From contig JAJOHG010000014.1 of assembly GCA_021029095.1 (NCBI GenBank), positions 310,001 to 374,000 of the forward strand: DNA of 64,000 nucleotides. The letters are read 5' to 3'. Below the pieces are notes generated by a model. That model was not told the DNA's origin, made no database searches, and worked only from the letters and a program-made list of their open reading frames with translations. The DNA is from Phellopilus nigrolimitatus. Taxonomy: Eukaryota; Basidiomycota; Agaricomycetes; Hymenochaetales; Hymenochaetaceae. A program made the position numbers and the translations under genes. Shown one piece after another: positions 12,682-24,618 of the stretch; position 1 is the stretch's first letter; each line of letters opens with the position of its first letter.

Positions 12682-14595
12682 ATGCCCACATCTCGCATAG
12701 CCGCCATCGCCTCGCACCTCGCGGACGCTAAGAGCTTTGAGTCGTCGTCGAGGAATAAGAAATGGGATAACTTGAACCTTCCGAGCTTCGACAAGCTTCC
12801 TAAATTTAAAGATCTCAATGGGTGTGCGTGGGGAGTATGGGGTGAAGGCGACCAGCTTGGAACTATCAATCTACTCACCGATGACGTCGTGCAAGAAGCT
12901 GCGAAAGAAGTGAAGTGCGGACTTTTGTTAGCGGTGTATTTGACCATTTGACAAACACCCGTGTCCTAGAACTGGGTTGACTGTCTGTTTAAACTGGTAA
13001 GCGGTGCAAATCCTCTAATTCAGGGAAAGGTTGCAATATGTTCGGTCACCCCCAGGCCTGTCAATTTTCCGGAGAAGGCAAGCACTTCTCATTGAAAGTA
13101 CTGAGAAAGTAAAATTGACTTTCTTTTAGCCTGTTTTTTCTCGGAAACCACCTGAAATTACATGCATCGCAACTACTCCAACTGCGAGTTGGCGCGACGA
13201 TGAAATATCCATTGTGAGCCCTTCGCTAACCTTTAAAGTAACGAAAGAAACATTGTCCTTGTTTATCTCTATATTCTTAGAATACCCAATCTGGTTCGCA
13301 GTGGGATGGCTTGAGGCACTTCGGAGTCGCCGCACACGGCATTTTCTATCAAAAGTGCGTTGAAACAACAAAATCAAAGTGCATTTATCAAGAATTCGCC
13401 TCTATAGCACTCCATCCACCTTCTTCAAGTTAGGGCAATTCAAAACTCCTGACCCGCTGAACGTTGACCCGGAACGCATCAAATACGGAATTCACAGTGA
13501 GTGCTAGCGTTTTTCCTGCCCCTGACACAGAAGACGGACTCCTAAATGGAACACAAATCTGGCAGACTGGGCTCAACACGGCATCTGCGGGCATGCCGTA
13601 TTTCTAGACCTGGTCAGATATTTCACGCGCAATGGTGCTGCGTTGCCATATGACCCTTGGACATCGCACGCCTTTAGCGTCGCTGAGCTGGAAGCATGTG
13701 CGAAGGACCAGGGTGTCGACTTCAAGCGGGCGGACATCCTCCTTATCCGCGCGGGATTTACAAAAAGGTATTATGAGAGCAGCCAGGCTGAGAAAGACAG
13801 GCTCTCTGTGTCGGAAGAAACTTTGTCGGTGATTTACTTTCGATGGAAGCCGTCGCTCTGATGTTTTTTTTTTTTTCGATACTAGTGCTGGCATTGAGCA
13901 GTCTGAAGAGATGAAGCGTTTCTTATGGTATTGATAATGTCTGCTTGCTCGGTTTATAAGCTAAAGATTTGTGTTTAAAGGGACAACCATTTCGCGGCAA
14001 TTGCTTCCGACCAGCCTGCTCTCGAAGTAAGCCTGCGTCGCTGAGTCTTCGTTGCTCCTTCCTGACTCCCGTCAAAGCGTTGGCCCCCTGTGGAAGGGAA
14101 GGAACATATGCATCAGGTACGTCTCCTCCAAAACACATTTGTTTGATCTTTTGGAACCTAGTTTATTCATCCTTTAGACGATCATCGGGTGCGTTACCTC
14201 TAAGTATTCTTCGTCTAAAATATTCCAATCCCATTTTCCTTGCCTTTTCTTGTTGGTAATATAGACTTTGGGGAATGCCGATAGGCGCGTGACATTTCAT
14301 TTCTTTCGAGTTCTTTGTATTAATATGTGCTATTGAAGGCGAGATGTTTGATCTGGAGAAATTATCCGAGGTTTGCGCCGCGACCGGGCATCACACTTTC
14401 TTTTTCACTTCCTGGCCTTTGAATATGTAGGTCGCCCTTTCTTTTCTTTAGCACCTGGTTCTTATTTTACGACACACCAGCTTGGGGGGATGCGCCAGTC
14501 CTCCGAATGCAGCAGTTAGTATTTCGTTTCAGACTTGCGTTGCGTATGCTGGCTTCATTTGACGGAAATTTTTGCGAATTTAGGCCTACTTCTAA
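12682..14595 (+). CDS. Cyclase-family (kynurenine-formamidase-like) metal hydrolase
   Basis: Fifteen exons join to 1080 nt (359 aa) with every phase agreeing: 12682-12914, 12970-12996, 13056-13077, 13130-13213, 13281-13354, 13408-13496, 13566-13824, 13886-13927, 13981-14026, 14078-14116, 14178-14188, 14265-14284, 14339-14426, 14481-14514, 14584-14595. Family signatures seen: CAWGVWGEGDQLGTINLL, SQWDGLRHFG, GHAVFLDLVRYF, ADILLIRAGFTKRY, AGIEQSEEM, NHFAAIASDQPALERWPP, KEHMHQTIIGLWGMPIGEMF and FFFTSWPLNILGGCASPPNA. Known: PF04199 proteins are metal-dependent amidases or lactonases; the substrate here is unknown. Introns 3 and 12 use GC donors, and intron 7 uses the weak GTCGGT. Naive gene finding would truncate it near 13861. 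A TATA-like ACATAAAC lies near 12633. Confidence 0.85.
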
Positions 14596-14831
14596 TTAGG
14601 CAAACAACGGAAAGAAATGAGAAAGATACGGACGGAGTACTGTAAACAACTTCGTAAAGATGTTGGTTGCGGGCGGCGACTCTGAATTTGCAGCCAGGAA
14701 AGAGTATTATGAAAGCTATTAAGTAGGAACTGGTGGAATTTGTACGTTAAACAAAATACAGGCTTTCTGAAAAAAGGAGAGGAGCAGAAAGTTAATAAAG
14801 AAAGCCATGAACTCGTAATTGTAAATACATT

Positions 14832-17158
14832 CTAATCTACCTCGCAGGATAAAAGAAAGCTTTCGTCCGTACTGAAGTCACGATTTACTTCTCTGCCTTC
14901 GAATTCTCGGGCCACACGCCTAATTGACTCGTAGTTCCATGGTTCTCGCAGACCATCGCACTCACTGTGTGGACAAAGGAGCTGTACGCGACGTATCAAC
15001 TCGTCAACGGCGGTCAACGAAATCCTCAGCTGATCGCTGTCGCAGAACGTGCAATTGGGATTCCTAGGTCCCATCGACTCGGGCCCGCCGACTTCGTCGT
15101 CTAGTTCGAGGTTAGAGAAATGCACACAGAAACAGAAAATGATGGGAGAATCTCCGCATGGGAAGTTGGTGCGCAGGATGGCTGTTGTAGGACATCTCGA
15201 AGACTGAGTTGAGTGCATGTCGCTGTCGTTAAGGCCACTAGCAGGGTCCTTGCAGCCATTGTCCTCGGCAGGCTCGTGATCTTGGTACTTGGTATAAAGC
15301 TCTACGAGAGTCTTAGTGTCTGCACTTGTTTCGGCTGAAACAATGGAAACGGCTGGCGGGACCGACGAATAGCTGACGTCGCAGACAAGCTCGTGTTTGA
15401 GAAGATCCTCATACTCTTGCGGAGAATCTGCACGCAGGCGCCTTAGGTGACGGCGCACTTCGACACTGGAGAAAACGGTAAGGAGTCTTCTGTCCATGAT
15501 TTCCAGGCCAAACCGGTCTATATTCCCGCAATATGTTAGAAAAAAATGATGCTTGAAGGACTGCTTCATGACCAGCACTTACCTGGGTTTGGGCCTTTTG
15601 AGCAGCCTGAACAAGAAGCTCTATGCCCATGGGTTTTCCAGTCCACTTTCTGGCAACTCTTGGAGCAGTAAAGGGAAATTTTGCAGCCTGCGCAGCGCTT
15701 GAAGATGTGTGTGGGACCCCGTTTATTGCATTGCGGCTAGAGAAAAGAGAGGCCATTCAGTTAACGGGGAATGATAAAGCAAAGAGGTTTCGATCGACTT
15801 ACGTTTCCGCAGGCTGACTCCTCGTGATGCTCCTGATTTTTGTACAAACACTTGATCACGAGCCTGTCGACCAGCTGCGACTCGAATTGTTCCCAGCTTG
15901 CTTTACAAGTGCTTCCTCTGACCTTCTCCAACAGACCATCGGCCGCAGATGCGTCCACGGCACACCTTGCAGCGAAGATACAGGATTCATGCACGAGGTA
16001 GCGGGGTAAAATTATTGTGAAAAGAGTCTGAATGTTGAAAGCTCCAATCTCATCCACAAATGGACTGTACCGCATGATGTGTTGTAAGATGCCAGAACGG
16101 AATGCGTCCACGATCTGAGTGATATCTTTTGCCGACGGTAGAAGGTCGAGAACGAAGGTGATGCACTTGTTAGCCGCTTCGCCTATGGCGTCTATGGCTA
16201 TGGCGTCTGAAGCAGCGTCGAGTTTCCGCACAATCCTTCCGAATGCACGCAAAACCAAGGGGATAGCATTACTGTTCAATAGCGATTGTCGAATCGATTG
16301 TCCGACCTCGCTATCGCGGGTGCTGCAAAAAATGATAAGCAAACTTATATGCTGCGAGAAATCATGGGCTGGTGCGAGGTCATCATCAAGGGCATGTCGC
16401 AGGCGCATAATACCAAAACTCGCAAGCCGGTAAGGTTTGGGAAATACATCGAGGATAGTCTTCAATCCATTTCCGTACCCTTCTGAGTAACGAGAGGCTT
16501 TCGGGTATACCAATCCGAGGAGCCTAAGTAATGCCTCAGGACTGCAAGAGGAGAGAACGAAGTGCTTGGAGGAGCATTCACGGATCCATAGCTTGATTGT
16601 AAATCGAAGCACCTCTTCGGCAAGAGGAGGATTGCGAGAGACAGCACCGCAACAGCTCCAACAATAAGTAACAATCATTTGGGAGATCAAGGTCAACTTC
16701 AGTTTTTCGATCCTCGGATGCTGTTCATTGAGGTCCGTATCGTAAAGACTGTTCATGCATGTGAACGCCGATGGCCAAGTACGTAAGACTAAATCAGGCA
16801 GGTTTAAGCTTTTTTGCGGATCCCTGCCTACGATCCCAGGAAAGCATCGTATGCAGAGGGTGATAATCTCGCAATCGGGAGTACCACCAGAGTTGATAAC
16901 CTTGGCTTGCTCCTGAAAGTGAGAGGCAAATATGGCAGCCGTCTTCAAAGTCTTCGAAAGGGTGAAGGATGGCATGCCTTGGGCGAGTGCATCCAGCTCG
17001 TTGAGGTACGCATGTCGATCTTGTCCGTTCAGCTACAAAGCAAGCAGTACGCCGACTTATTAATAAATTATGGTTGGGGTTATGTCGATAAATACCTGTT
17101 TAGACTTTGGAGCAGAAGGGCGCGAGGCCTGCTTGGCTTTCATCGTGTAACGTGACAT
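14832..17158 (-). CDS. MYND-type zinc finger protein, paralogue 1
   Basis: Exons 17158-17096, 17032-15803, 15736-15583 and 15517-14832 give 2133 nt and 710 aa. The first ~430 residues are helical and Leu-rich without a recognised domain (armadillo-like by feel only). The MYND finger (about residues 429-470) reads CGNPQC, then KRCAGCKISLYC, SKSC, QKVDW and H-x3-C, with all zinc ligands present. It is split by an intron right after the first half-site. The C-terminal third contains CDSDQLRISL and RRVQLLCPHSECDG. Known: MYND fingers bind proline-rich partners; such stand-alone MYND proteins are very numerous in Agaricomycetes and mostly uncharacterised. Its head-to-head neighbour is a clear paralogue. 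The start was chosen because the short exon MSRYTMKAKQASR rejoins the frame at LNGQDRHAYLNEL. Confidence 0.85.
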
Positions 17159-17834
17159 TGAGAAACAAGTATGTTGAATGTTGGGAGTCTGATGATAAGT
17201 TTCATAGAGCGGTAGACTTCCGTCTTATAAGGCAGTACGGGTCGGGCCACAATTGTTGTTTGTGGCCGCTGGGCAATGCGTCTAAGTTGCTTTTGCTAGG
17301 CCCCTGCTCTGGCCCTCGGGACATGGCGTGGAATGAGCTTTGACAAGGACTGCTTTCTCTCTGAGAGAACGATGTCAGCCTCATCCTGGATCTTGAGGTG
17401 CTTTGAGGGTCGCTATTGTTCCGACTTGATACCTGCGAAAACCTCGCAATTGATCTGCGTCGATACGCGGCGCTCAACTGTGGCGGAGATCCAAATATGG
17501 AAATGTGGAATGCCTGCACGTGCTCGTTCGATCGACTTTGCTTGTGTGACGACGAAAACTAAATTCCCTGACGTTGTGCATCTCCATTAAATTTTCGGGA
17601 TTATGTGTCTAAACCGCACTTCTTATTATTTGGATGCATATGCATGGGGCGACAACGGCTCCTGGGAGTGACGTGTTTGTTGCGCGTCTTTGTCGTCAAA
17701 GCACCATTGTATTTCCGCCTATTATGCGACTCCTGTGGCTCGATCAAACCACAATTTTCTAAACTCGACGTGTCTCAAAGGAACACCCCTTTCACTTCGA
17801 CTACGACTTCGCAGAACTCGATATCCAAAACGCG
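17159..17834. promoter_or_regulatory. Shared intergenic region of the divergent MYND pair
   Basis: 676 bp between the two start codons. Only short frames occur. It should contain both promoters; no clear TATA box was recognised. Confidence 0.45.
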
Positions 17835-20143
17835 ATGAAAAACAAATCTGCTGCATACTGGTCTCGCGTTAAGGAACCACAGGCAAGTGGCGAGCATCTC
17901 ATTAACATAGCTCTTTTACTAATGTGGCCCTTTCACCTCTTCCTCAAGATCAAAAAGAGGTTGACGCTTTTCGATTTGCATCGGATCGTCAGTCGAATTT
18001 CTTCCGCCAAGCCTCACGAGGTTTCCGAAGTCATTGGCCCGCTCAATTTATGTCTGCGCGAGCAAGCTAAGAAAATAAACACCAATAGCTTTGAATGCCT
18101 GCAGATGACCGTGTTAACTCTAAGAGGCATAGCAGGCATCGCGCCGGAATTTCTGCTCGAACGCAAAGACTTGGCTGACGATATTTTGGCCGGCTGGGAT
18201 GACACGTTCAGATGCATGGAGTACCTCTACTCTGTAGACATTCGGGATTCTGAAGGTGGTGCTCCCAGGCTGAAAAGCCGCTTAGAGTCCACCAGAATAC
18301 CTGTCCTTGCATCAATGCTCTCTACGCTTGGCATCTGTTTTGCGTCGGCGGAACGATCTAATGCAGAGCCGGATGCTGTTCGACTTAGTATCCATATATG
18401 GGCTCACGAAGATAGGAACAATATGGTACACACTTACGCAACCGAAGCACTCGTAAAGATGCTTAGTTGTGACCGCAGGGCGCACAAAATCATGCTTGAT
18501 GTCATTCCGGATGCGGATACGGTCGCGAAACTCGCTCTAAGGGGTCTCCAGCGCATTTCGAAGGCAAACTGTATGGATTGTGCGGCGGTTTACCTCCAAC
18601 TTCAGCTCTTGTCTTTACTATACAGGTCGACGAACATGCCCGCGGTTCGTCCATTTGAGCGTTCAATTCTCAACTGCGGCGGCATTTCCGTCGTCTTGCA
18701 GGTACTTGAAAGCCTCTACGAAGTTCGAGACACATCGGACGCGGAAAAAAGCAACTGGGTTCTGACGGTCAAGATTGGCTTTAAATTTCTCAAAGGCAAT
18801 CTGTATTCCGACGGAGGGCCTACGTGGGCCTGGCTCATGACCCGCCGCGGGCTGTTACAGCTCATTATGGCCTATAGCATGTATGCTGAGGATTTTGCTG
18901 GAGGGGATATCGACTATCTCCTCTCAACAACGCTTCCGCGGTATTTGATGTATGGGCCTTGTCTGACTGCGACGGTTCGCGTATTAAGGCGGCATTCGGA
19001 CGTAGAACTCCTAGGCATGATGAGAAGCAGTGCATTTTTTGATAGCTGGTACGCCTTCGAGGAGGCCTTGGTTGATCGTCTCCTAGTAAGGCGTCTTTAC
19101 ACGAGCCAAGTGCACAAGGACATGGCGATCTGTCAGAATGCGAGTCACCTGCTTTGACTTTGCGAAGCCAAAAACTTACCGATGAAATTTAACCCGTTTA
19201 GCCGAGTTGTGACAAGAAGGGAGAGAGAACCACTTTCAAGAAGTGTGCGGGTTGTATGGACGTTCTGTACTGCTCCAGGAAATGTCAGAAAGTGGACTGG
19301 AAAGTGTTCCAGCATAGAGACGCATGCAGACGTCCTGCGCCACACTTAAGTGAGTACAACCTCAAGCTTTCCACCAATTCGTCTTCCCGTACTGCGCTAA
19401 AGCATGATGCTTACATAGATACGCTTGGAATCACGCGGAAAGATGAACAGTTCCTGGCTGTGTTGGCGAGCACGGACGCACGCCGTAACATTCACTGTCT
19501 ACGTGGTCTTGCCGCGAAGCATTATCCTGGCCTTCCACTACACGGTCTTGCATTCAGTATTGACTATACGCAGGATCCTCCCGAATATGACGTTTTCCTG
19601 CCGAACACTTGTAATGAACTCGGAACGCTCGTGCACATGCACTGTCCGCGCCACAGCTCCGGGGCATGCCAAGGCATATATGCAAGTGGAATGGCAGACG
19701 GCGGAAGAAGACAATACGGCACCATCATCCGCGCAGTGCTTCCGATAGGACGTGACGTTATTAAGCTCTCCTTTTGCTACGACGTCAGCCCGTTGATCAA
19801 CGATGGCGCTTACGACGACAACGTGGACAGCTGGCTCACGCCGAGCAGCAGCGAACACGTCTGGTGTGGCAGCTGCTATCGCGGGCGGTTGCGAGGTAGC
19901 CACAGCGACGTCAGCGAGCTCGTACGCAGCGTGCATCGTCTGTGCCCTAGTGACGAGTCCACAGACGAGCGTATTCCTTGGGACTATAATACCATAAAGC
20001 AATTAGTCCGAGCCTATCTTGATATCGGGGAAATAAGCAACTCGGGCTGTGCGCCTGTGCGGTCAAAACTTCTTCCATCCACAGGAATCCCTGCGCCCTC
20101 CCCCTATGAGGTGCGAGAGACGGCTATCCGTGAGGCTGAGTAG
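17835..20143 (+). CDS. MYND-type zinc finger protein, paralogue 2
   Basis: Exon 1 (17835-19139) and exon 2 (19202-20143) give about 748 aa. They join across an intron with a GC donor (AAT|GCGAGT...TTTAG). The joined MYND finger (residues about 433-472) reads CQNPSC, KKCAGCMDVLYC, SRKC, QKVDWKVFQH, with all ligands present. The intron sits at the same place as in paralogue 1, and both proteins share the VDRL(V/L)-x-x-LY block before the finger and a Cys-rich, RSVHRLCPSDES-like block after it. An optional in-frame GC-AG intron may remove 22 residues at 17883-17948 (CAG|GCAAGT). Function unknown. Divergence from paralogue 1 is strong, so the duplication is old. Confidence 0.83.
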
Positions 20144-20442
20144 ATCCATCAGTTACTTGGAGTCATTCATCTTTAAAGGCATATAGTATTGCTACGACAA
20201 GATAGAGTAATGTTGCCTATCATGTAATGGATGTAACGGATCGAATTCACGCAGTCGTCATAGTAGCATCTTATAGTTTATTGCGAAAAACCTAAGTTAG
20301 TATGACTCTGGTTCTTCTTCTGCCAGAGCCACGGACACCGGTGTCAGTCTCGCGAACAATGAGATTTGCAATTCCCAGTTTCAAATTTACCAGTAGACAT
20401 GTCTGTCGGCCACAAAACCGATTTATTTTCCGCAGTATGGTA
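20144..20442. other. Downstream region of MYND paralogue 2, no gene seen
   Basis: Short 3' flank between the MYND stop codon and the left palindromic repeat block; no coding signal recognised. Confidence 0.5.
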
Positions 20443-20780
20443 GGACTTAGTATGACGGTCGCTATCGGACAAAAAACATTGGACTTGGGGATTTTGGACT
20501 TTGACTTGGGAAATTCATCGATGATCATCGATGATCATCGATGATCACTAGTGATCACTGGTGAAAACCAAGTCCAACAGCTATTCATCGATGATCACTA
20601 GTGATCACTAGTGATCATCGATGATCATCGATGAACGGAGACTTGGAATTCACTAGTCATCAATGATCATCAATGAAAAAAGTTATGTTTTCATTGATCA
20701 CTAGTGATCACTAGCAATTACTAATCATTGATGATCATTAATGATCATCAATGAGTAATGATTTTTAAAAGCCAAATCTC
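20443..20780 (+). repeat. Left palindromic terminal repeat block
   Basis: Repeated ATCGATGAT, ACTAGTGAT and, further in, the degenerate forms ATCAATGAT and ATTAATGAT, separated by spacers containing ACTTGG. The decay from ATCGATG toward ATCAATG inward is mirrored in the right block. Confidence 0.85.
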
Positions 20781-21259
20781 AATCATTGTTTATTTATGAT
20801 CAATGAAAACAACTTGAAAGACCAGTTTTATTACAAATAACATCCTTTCCGACCAGACCCGATGTCCTTACGACACATCATTTCGAAGCTGCAGTCGGTG
20901 GCAAGTCATAGGGTAAATCCTGGAGCTCCATTCAAGCCACACTCTTGAACAATCCATTATCTAGTTTTCTTTTCCAAACAAACATAAATTAGAGTGCCCC
21001 TCAACACGTTACTATGTCTTGATTACACTTTTTTGCACGCTAAGCCAACTCATAAATCATCCAAGAAGATTGAAATGCATCCGCCACATATACAACAAGC
21101 ACTGGAAGTACAGGAAGGCAAAATACGTGTGATGCTGATTGGCAATAAAATGATAGCGAACAGAAGTGACATTACGAGTAATACATGGGATAGTTCAGCA
21201 CCGGCGGGCTCCCTTCCAGATTATCCAGCGCTGCGATGATCCTGCGAAGCAACGAACAG

Positions 21260-22600
21260 TCAGGTAAAACGTGACACAGAGACATTTATTCTCGCCTGAA
21301 GATCTGCATATCCACCTAAAATAGAGTAAACCGAGTTGTAATAATAAGAGACACAAAAACTTAAAGCACGAGAGCACAAAGTATTCACCGGCGCCTTGAA
21401 AACATAGAAGAAATGGGTGCGATCGTGTGCGTGCGAATTCAAGTTTTCGCACACATTGCAGAGATCCTTCGCGCAGTACACACGACGGAACCACATGCCT
21501 TTGATGCGGTCCATGCAGTGATCACACAGCGCCGCGTTGTGGTAGAGTGTCGCGAGATAAGCTGGAACAGCAGATGAAACTGCGTCAGAAAAAGAGGACA
21601 GGTTTTCCGGACACGGAAGGGTGTACGGACCTTTGGGATGAGAGGAGTTGAGTCGACCTGCTGGACCTGAGGGCTGCCTGTACCTAACATCCGCAAACAG
21701 ACGTTAGTTTACGGAACACGATATGTGAAGGAAATGCAATGGGGATGTACAGGATTGGCAGAATGGCAAATTGCGACTCAATCGGAAGGTCCACGGGTCG
21801 CGGTAGCTTAAAGAAAATATGCATTGGGTCGTGAAGAAGATGCAATCGCTGCTCGCAGTTGGCGCACTGAACGGAACAATACAAAGAGTGAACAACAGCT
21901 CCAGTCAAGCCCCGCATCATTATGCAAATATAGGGAAAACACTACAAGCTATACGACTGGGTCTTCGTCGCAGGGCACGTCGCACATTGGAACCGCACGC
22001 CGACGTTGCTCTGGTTGCATCCCTTGCACGCGATGCGGAGGTCGAGCGCCTTGCGGTCACAGCAGCCGCTGCATGCATGTTTTGAGCCGGACCCGATGAT
22101 GGTGACTGCGTCGGCCTCCCGAAGCGAGTCCGCGCACACGCGTCTGTTGGGTGTGCGCTGTACGTATAGTGAATCGCGATCGGTCCATAGCTGCTGTGCG
22201 CGTCTGCTCGCTGTCTGCACTTTACTCGAATTTAAGGGGATGGGAATCTTCGGTAAGATGAGTTGGTCAGTTTGGTCAGAACTTTGTTTTATTTGTCGAG
22301 GGGATTTACTTTGATCATGATGTGGGAGGTATTGTGACCACCATCATCAGCATCTAGGTTTCCAGGCAAGCCAGCAGCTTCGCAATTCGAACATATATCC
22401 ACTGACTCGCAAATTGCACAATGGAAGCGAGCGCATACTATGTCCATAAGACAACTATCAAATTTTGTCAGCCTTGCTTTAAAAAAGTCAGCAGTGAACT
22501 TACTGGGCGCACTTAACATCCGGACGCGGGATGCGTTAGCGCTGTTACGGTCCGCAACTGTCAATATTTCTTTCATTTAGAGATACGAACAGCCTACATT
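21260..22600 (-). pseudogene. ZZ-type zinc-finger protein, central and C-terminal part
   Basis: Minus-strand segments encode several ZZ fingers typical of basidiomycete multi-ZZ proteins: CAICESVDICSNCEAAG with GGHNTSHIMIK (about 22300-22440); CKGCNQSNVGVRFQCATC (about 21970-22030); HDPMHIFFKLPRPVD (about 21795-21840); and CDHCMDRIKGMW with CAKDLCNVCE and THFFYVFKAP (about 21390-21520). Known: ZZ fingers bind N-terminal peptides or other proteins. The pieces are separated by plausible introns, but no continuous start was found. The upstream part is a second, diverged copy of the N-terminal coding segment at 24.7 kb, fused to RSC8-like sequence. I call it a pseudogene or rearranged gene. Confidence 0.6.
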
Positions 22601-22865
22601 TGTCGCCGAGCCCATCATCATTTAGATTATTCGTTAGTTCCAGGTCAGGCTCGCTTCGAGAACGGTGCGGCCTGTCGGGAACATCGGGAACGTCGAGGAA
22701 AGCGTGTGAAGGATGGGTTTCGTGTACTGTAGCTTTGGCGCGCTAGTCCGCGACGCGGTGGCTGCCATGCTCGCCGATGCCAATGTTGTCGTGAACAGTT
22801 GACACGGACACGGCAGACGACGAGCTCCCGGAGGTGTACGTGTAATACTAGCGGGCGTTGTCCTG

Positions 22866-24330
22866 CGGTCGCATGGTCGACAGAGCTCGTAGTCGTTGTT
22901 CTTCAGCGAGTGGTAGCGCACGGGCGTGCAGTCCACGCCACAGGTGTCGCACGAAAAGCTAACGCCTCTTGAGCTCTTAAGCCGGGGTGTAAGCAACCGT
23001 TTGTATGAATGTAGCTCCAGAGAAGCGGGCGTGGCACCAGGACCGGTATTTGCGGCGCTGAAGCATCTTTTGGCGAAGGTCAAGTACCAGAATGCAGAGA
23101 CTGCAGACCACGGGGAGTGTCGAGAACAACGCGAAAATGACCAGTGAATAAAGGAGCCAGTGTTGCGGGTCGCGCGTCGGGATCAACCTGAGCAAAAGGT
23201 TAGATTAAGACCTCTTTAAAGAAAACTTAGAGAGAATACCTAGTAATTAATGAGACCCCATTGCTCAAGGAATACATGGACACGCGTGATAGCGCAGACA
23301 TCATCTGCGAAGTTTCTTCGGCAGGCGGCATATGTTAAATACTCGCTTGGTCGTAGCCTGTATGTGTTGATCATGAAGTCACAGTAGTCCTTGTATATGG
23401 AAGGCGTTTTAGAGCGGTTTGCCAGTAGTAGGCCCTCCATCGCCATCACTTAGCATTGTGACGGCTCGTCCGCCTTCGTCAACCCGGCGCTCAATGGCAC
23501 TTGAGGGTTTAAGAGACCTTCTAGAGGATCTTCGAGGCCAAACTCAGGCTCTTTGGGACGGGCAGCTTTCTACAAATCGCATGCTGGATGATCTTGTGGC
23601 AAGGGGACCAGCGCTGGTCACGGCTCCCGATGGTAGTGAAGAGGAGGTCAGAAATAGGCTGCATAATATCGAGGGACTCCTAGGAGGTATCCTGAGGGAC
23701 CTGGCACGATCGGTGGAGGGCAGGGAAGAGACTGAACCATCGGAGCTTAGTTCCGAGACCTCATCTGCACTACGGAGGTACATTGATCGCCTCTGTGACC
23801 CTCACAGACATGATGCGACGCGCCTGCACATGCCGACGCCTTCCCGCGCACCAACAGCAAATTTAGATTCCGAGTGGTTGGATTTCCTGTCAGCTCCGCC
23901 TCCTGGCCCCGATCAGGCTATCCAGGGCCCACCGCCTCTCGTTCCGCTGATTCGACGTGCTACGAGGCGCTCACGGCTAGATAGTGTCAGTCCCCCTCCA
24001 TCTATCCCGTCACCTATTATTCGCACTCGCTCTGCACCTTTGGACGAGACTATCAGAGAAGCAGACGAGCCGCGTGTCCGCGAACGCGATGTGAGGAGGC
24101 ATCCGTGGATCTGGCCACGTATCAGGCAGGGAGTACGCAGACCGTTCACGCCGTCGGAATCTGGCCAATTTTATGACCGTCCTGGATTCGAAACTTGGAG
24201 ACCAGGGAGAGCAGTTGCAAGAGTTGAAGAACTCAGGCAGCGCTCGTCGTTCGACAGGGTGCATTTTGGACATGTCGAACCACGCAGAATAGGACGGTAT
24301 AATGATTTTGTGTGTCTGTGCGGCAAGGTA
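22866..24330 (-). pseudogene. Fragment of RSC8/SWI3-type chromatin remodelling subunit (SWIRM + ZZ), interrupted
   Basis: Known family: RSC8/SWI3/BAF155 scaffold subunits of SWI/SNF and RSC, with a SWIRM domain followed by a ZZ finger. Seen on the minus strand in correct order: [22 protein letters not shown] (about 24285-24222, split here: YSAWFDMSK and [13 protein letters not shown]), then after a ~0.8 kb insertion [20 protein letters not shown] and [10 protein letters not shown] (23430-23240), then [18 protein letters not shown] and [13 protein letters not shown] after an intron (about 23190-23090), and the ZZ finger FSCDTCGVDCTPVRYHSL..ELCRPC (about 22955-22872). Breaks: a stop (TAG) directly after GLINY, a stop after LHSGT, the insertion, and loss of everything downstream of the ZZ finger. 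Clearly a non-functional copy of a gene located elsewhere. Confidence 0.85.
23430..24222 (+). other. ~0.8 kb open-frame insertion inside the SWIRM fragment
   Basis: Removing 23430-24222 would rejoin the SWIRM coding sequence exactly at ..PEFFNS|NRSKTP.., so this is an insertion. The plus strand is open throughout, with an internal ATG at 23491 followed by LEGLRDLLEDLRGQTQALWD and ILRDLARSVEGREE, then an Arg/Pro-rich tail with [16 protein letters not shown]. The heptad-like leucines suggest a coiled coil. It resembles the non-enzymatic part of a fungal retroelement gag, but I cannot name a family. The insertion begins with TG and ends with CA, as LTR-class DNA does, but no target duplication was seen. 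Confidence 0.5.
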
Positions 24331-24618
24331 TTTGCGAGCTTACTTCTAGGCAGCGGGCGCGGGCACGCGGCGGGTGCGCGAGCGGGTCGAACATCGACAT
24401 GTCGACGACGACGTCGGCGCGCGCCTTGCCCCTCCCGTTCGTGTGCCCGTTCGCACCGGGGCTTGCGCGCGGGCGCGGCATGCGCTCCCCGCATGTCGAG
24501 TACACGTAGCGGAACGCGTCGAGAAAACGCCGCACGCGCAGCAGTCCGTGCATGCGGTCGGCACGAGCTGCCGGACCTCGGGTGGGGTGTCCGCGGTGCG
24601 TGAAAGTGAGTCGGAGGT

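Noticed and set aside
20443..20780. Palindrome array as a CRISPR-like or centromeric repeat
   Set aside because: No regular spacers, eukaryotic context, and a matching inverted block at 26 kb; terminal repeats fit better.
23419..24603. Long plus-strand frame read as one 394-residue gene
   Set aside because: The part after 24222 is simply the antisense of the SWI3-like fragment and of a GC-rich minus-strand stretch; only the 0.8 kb insertion can be genuine.
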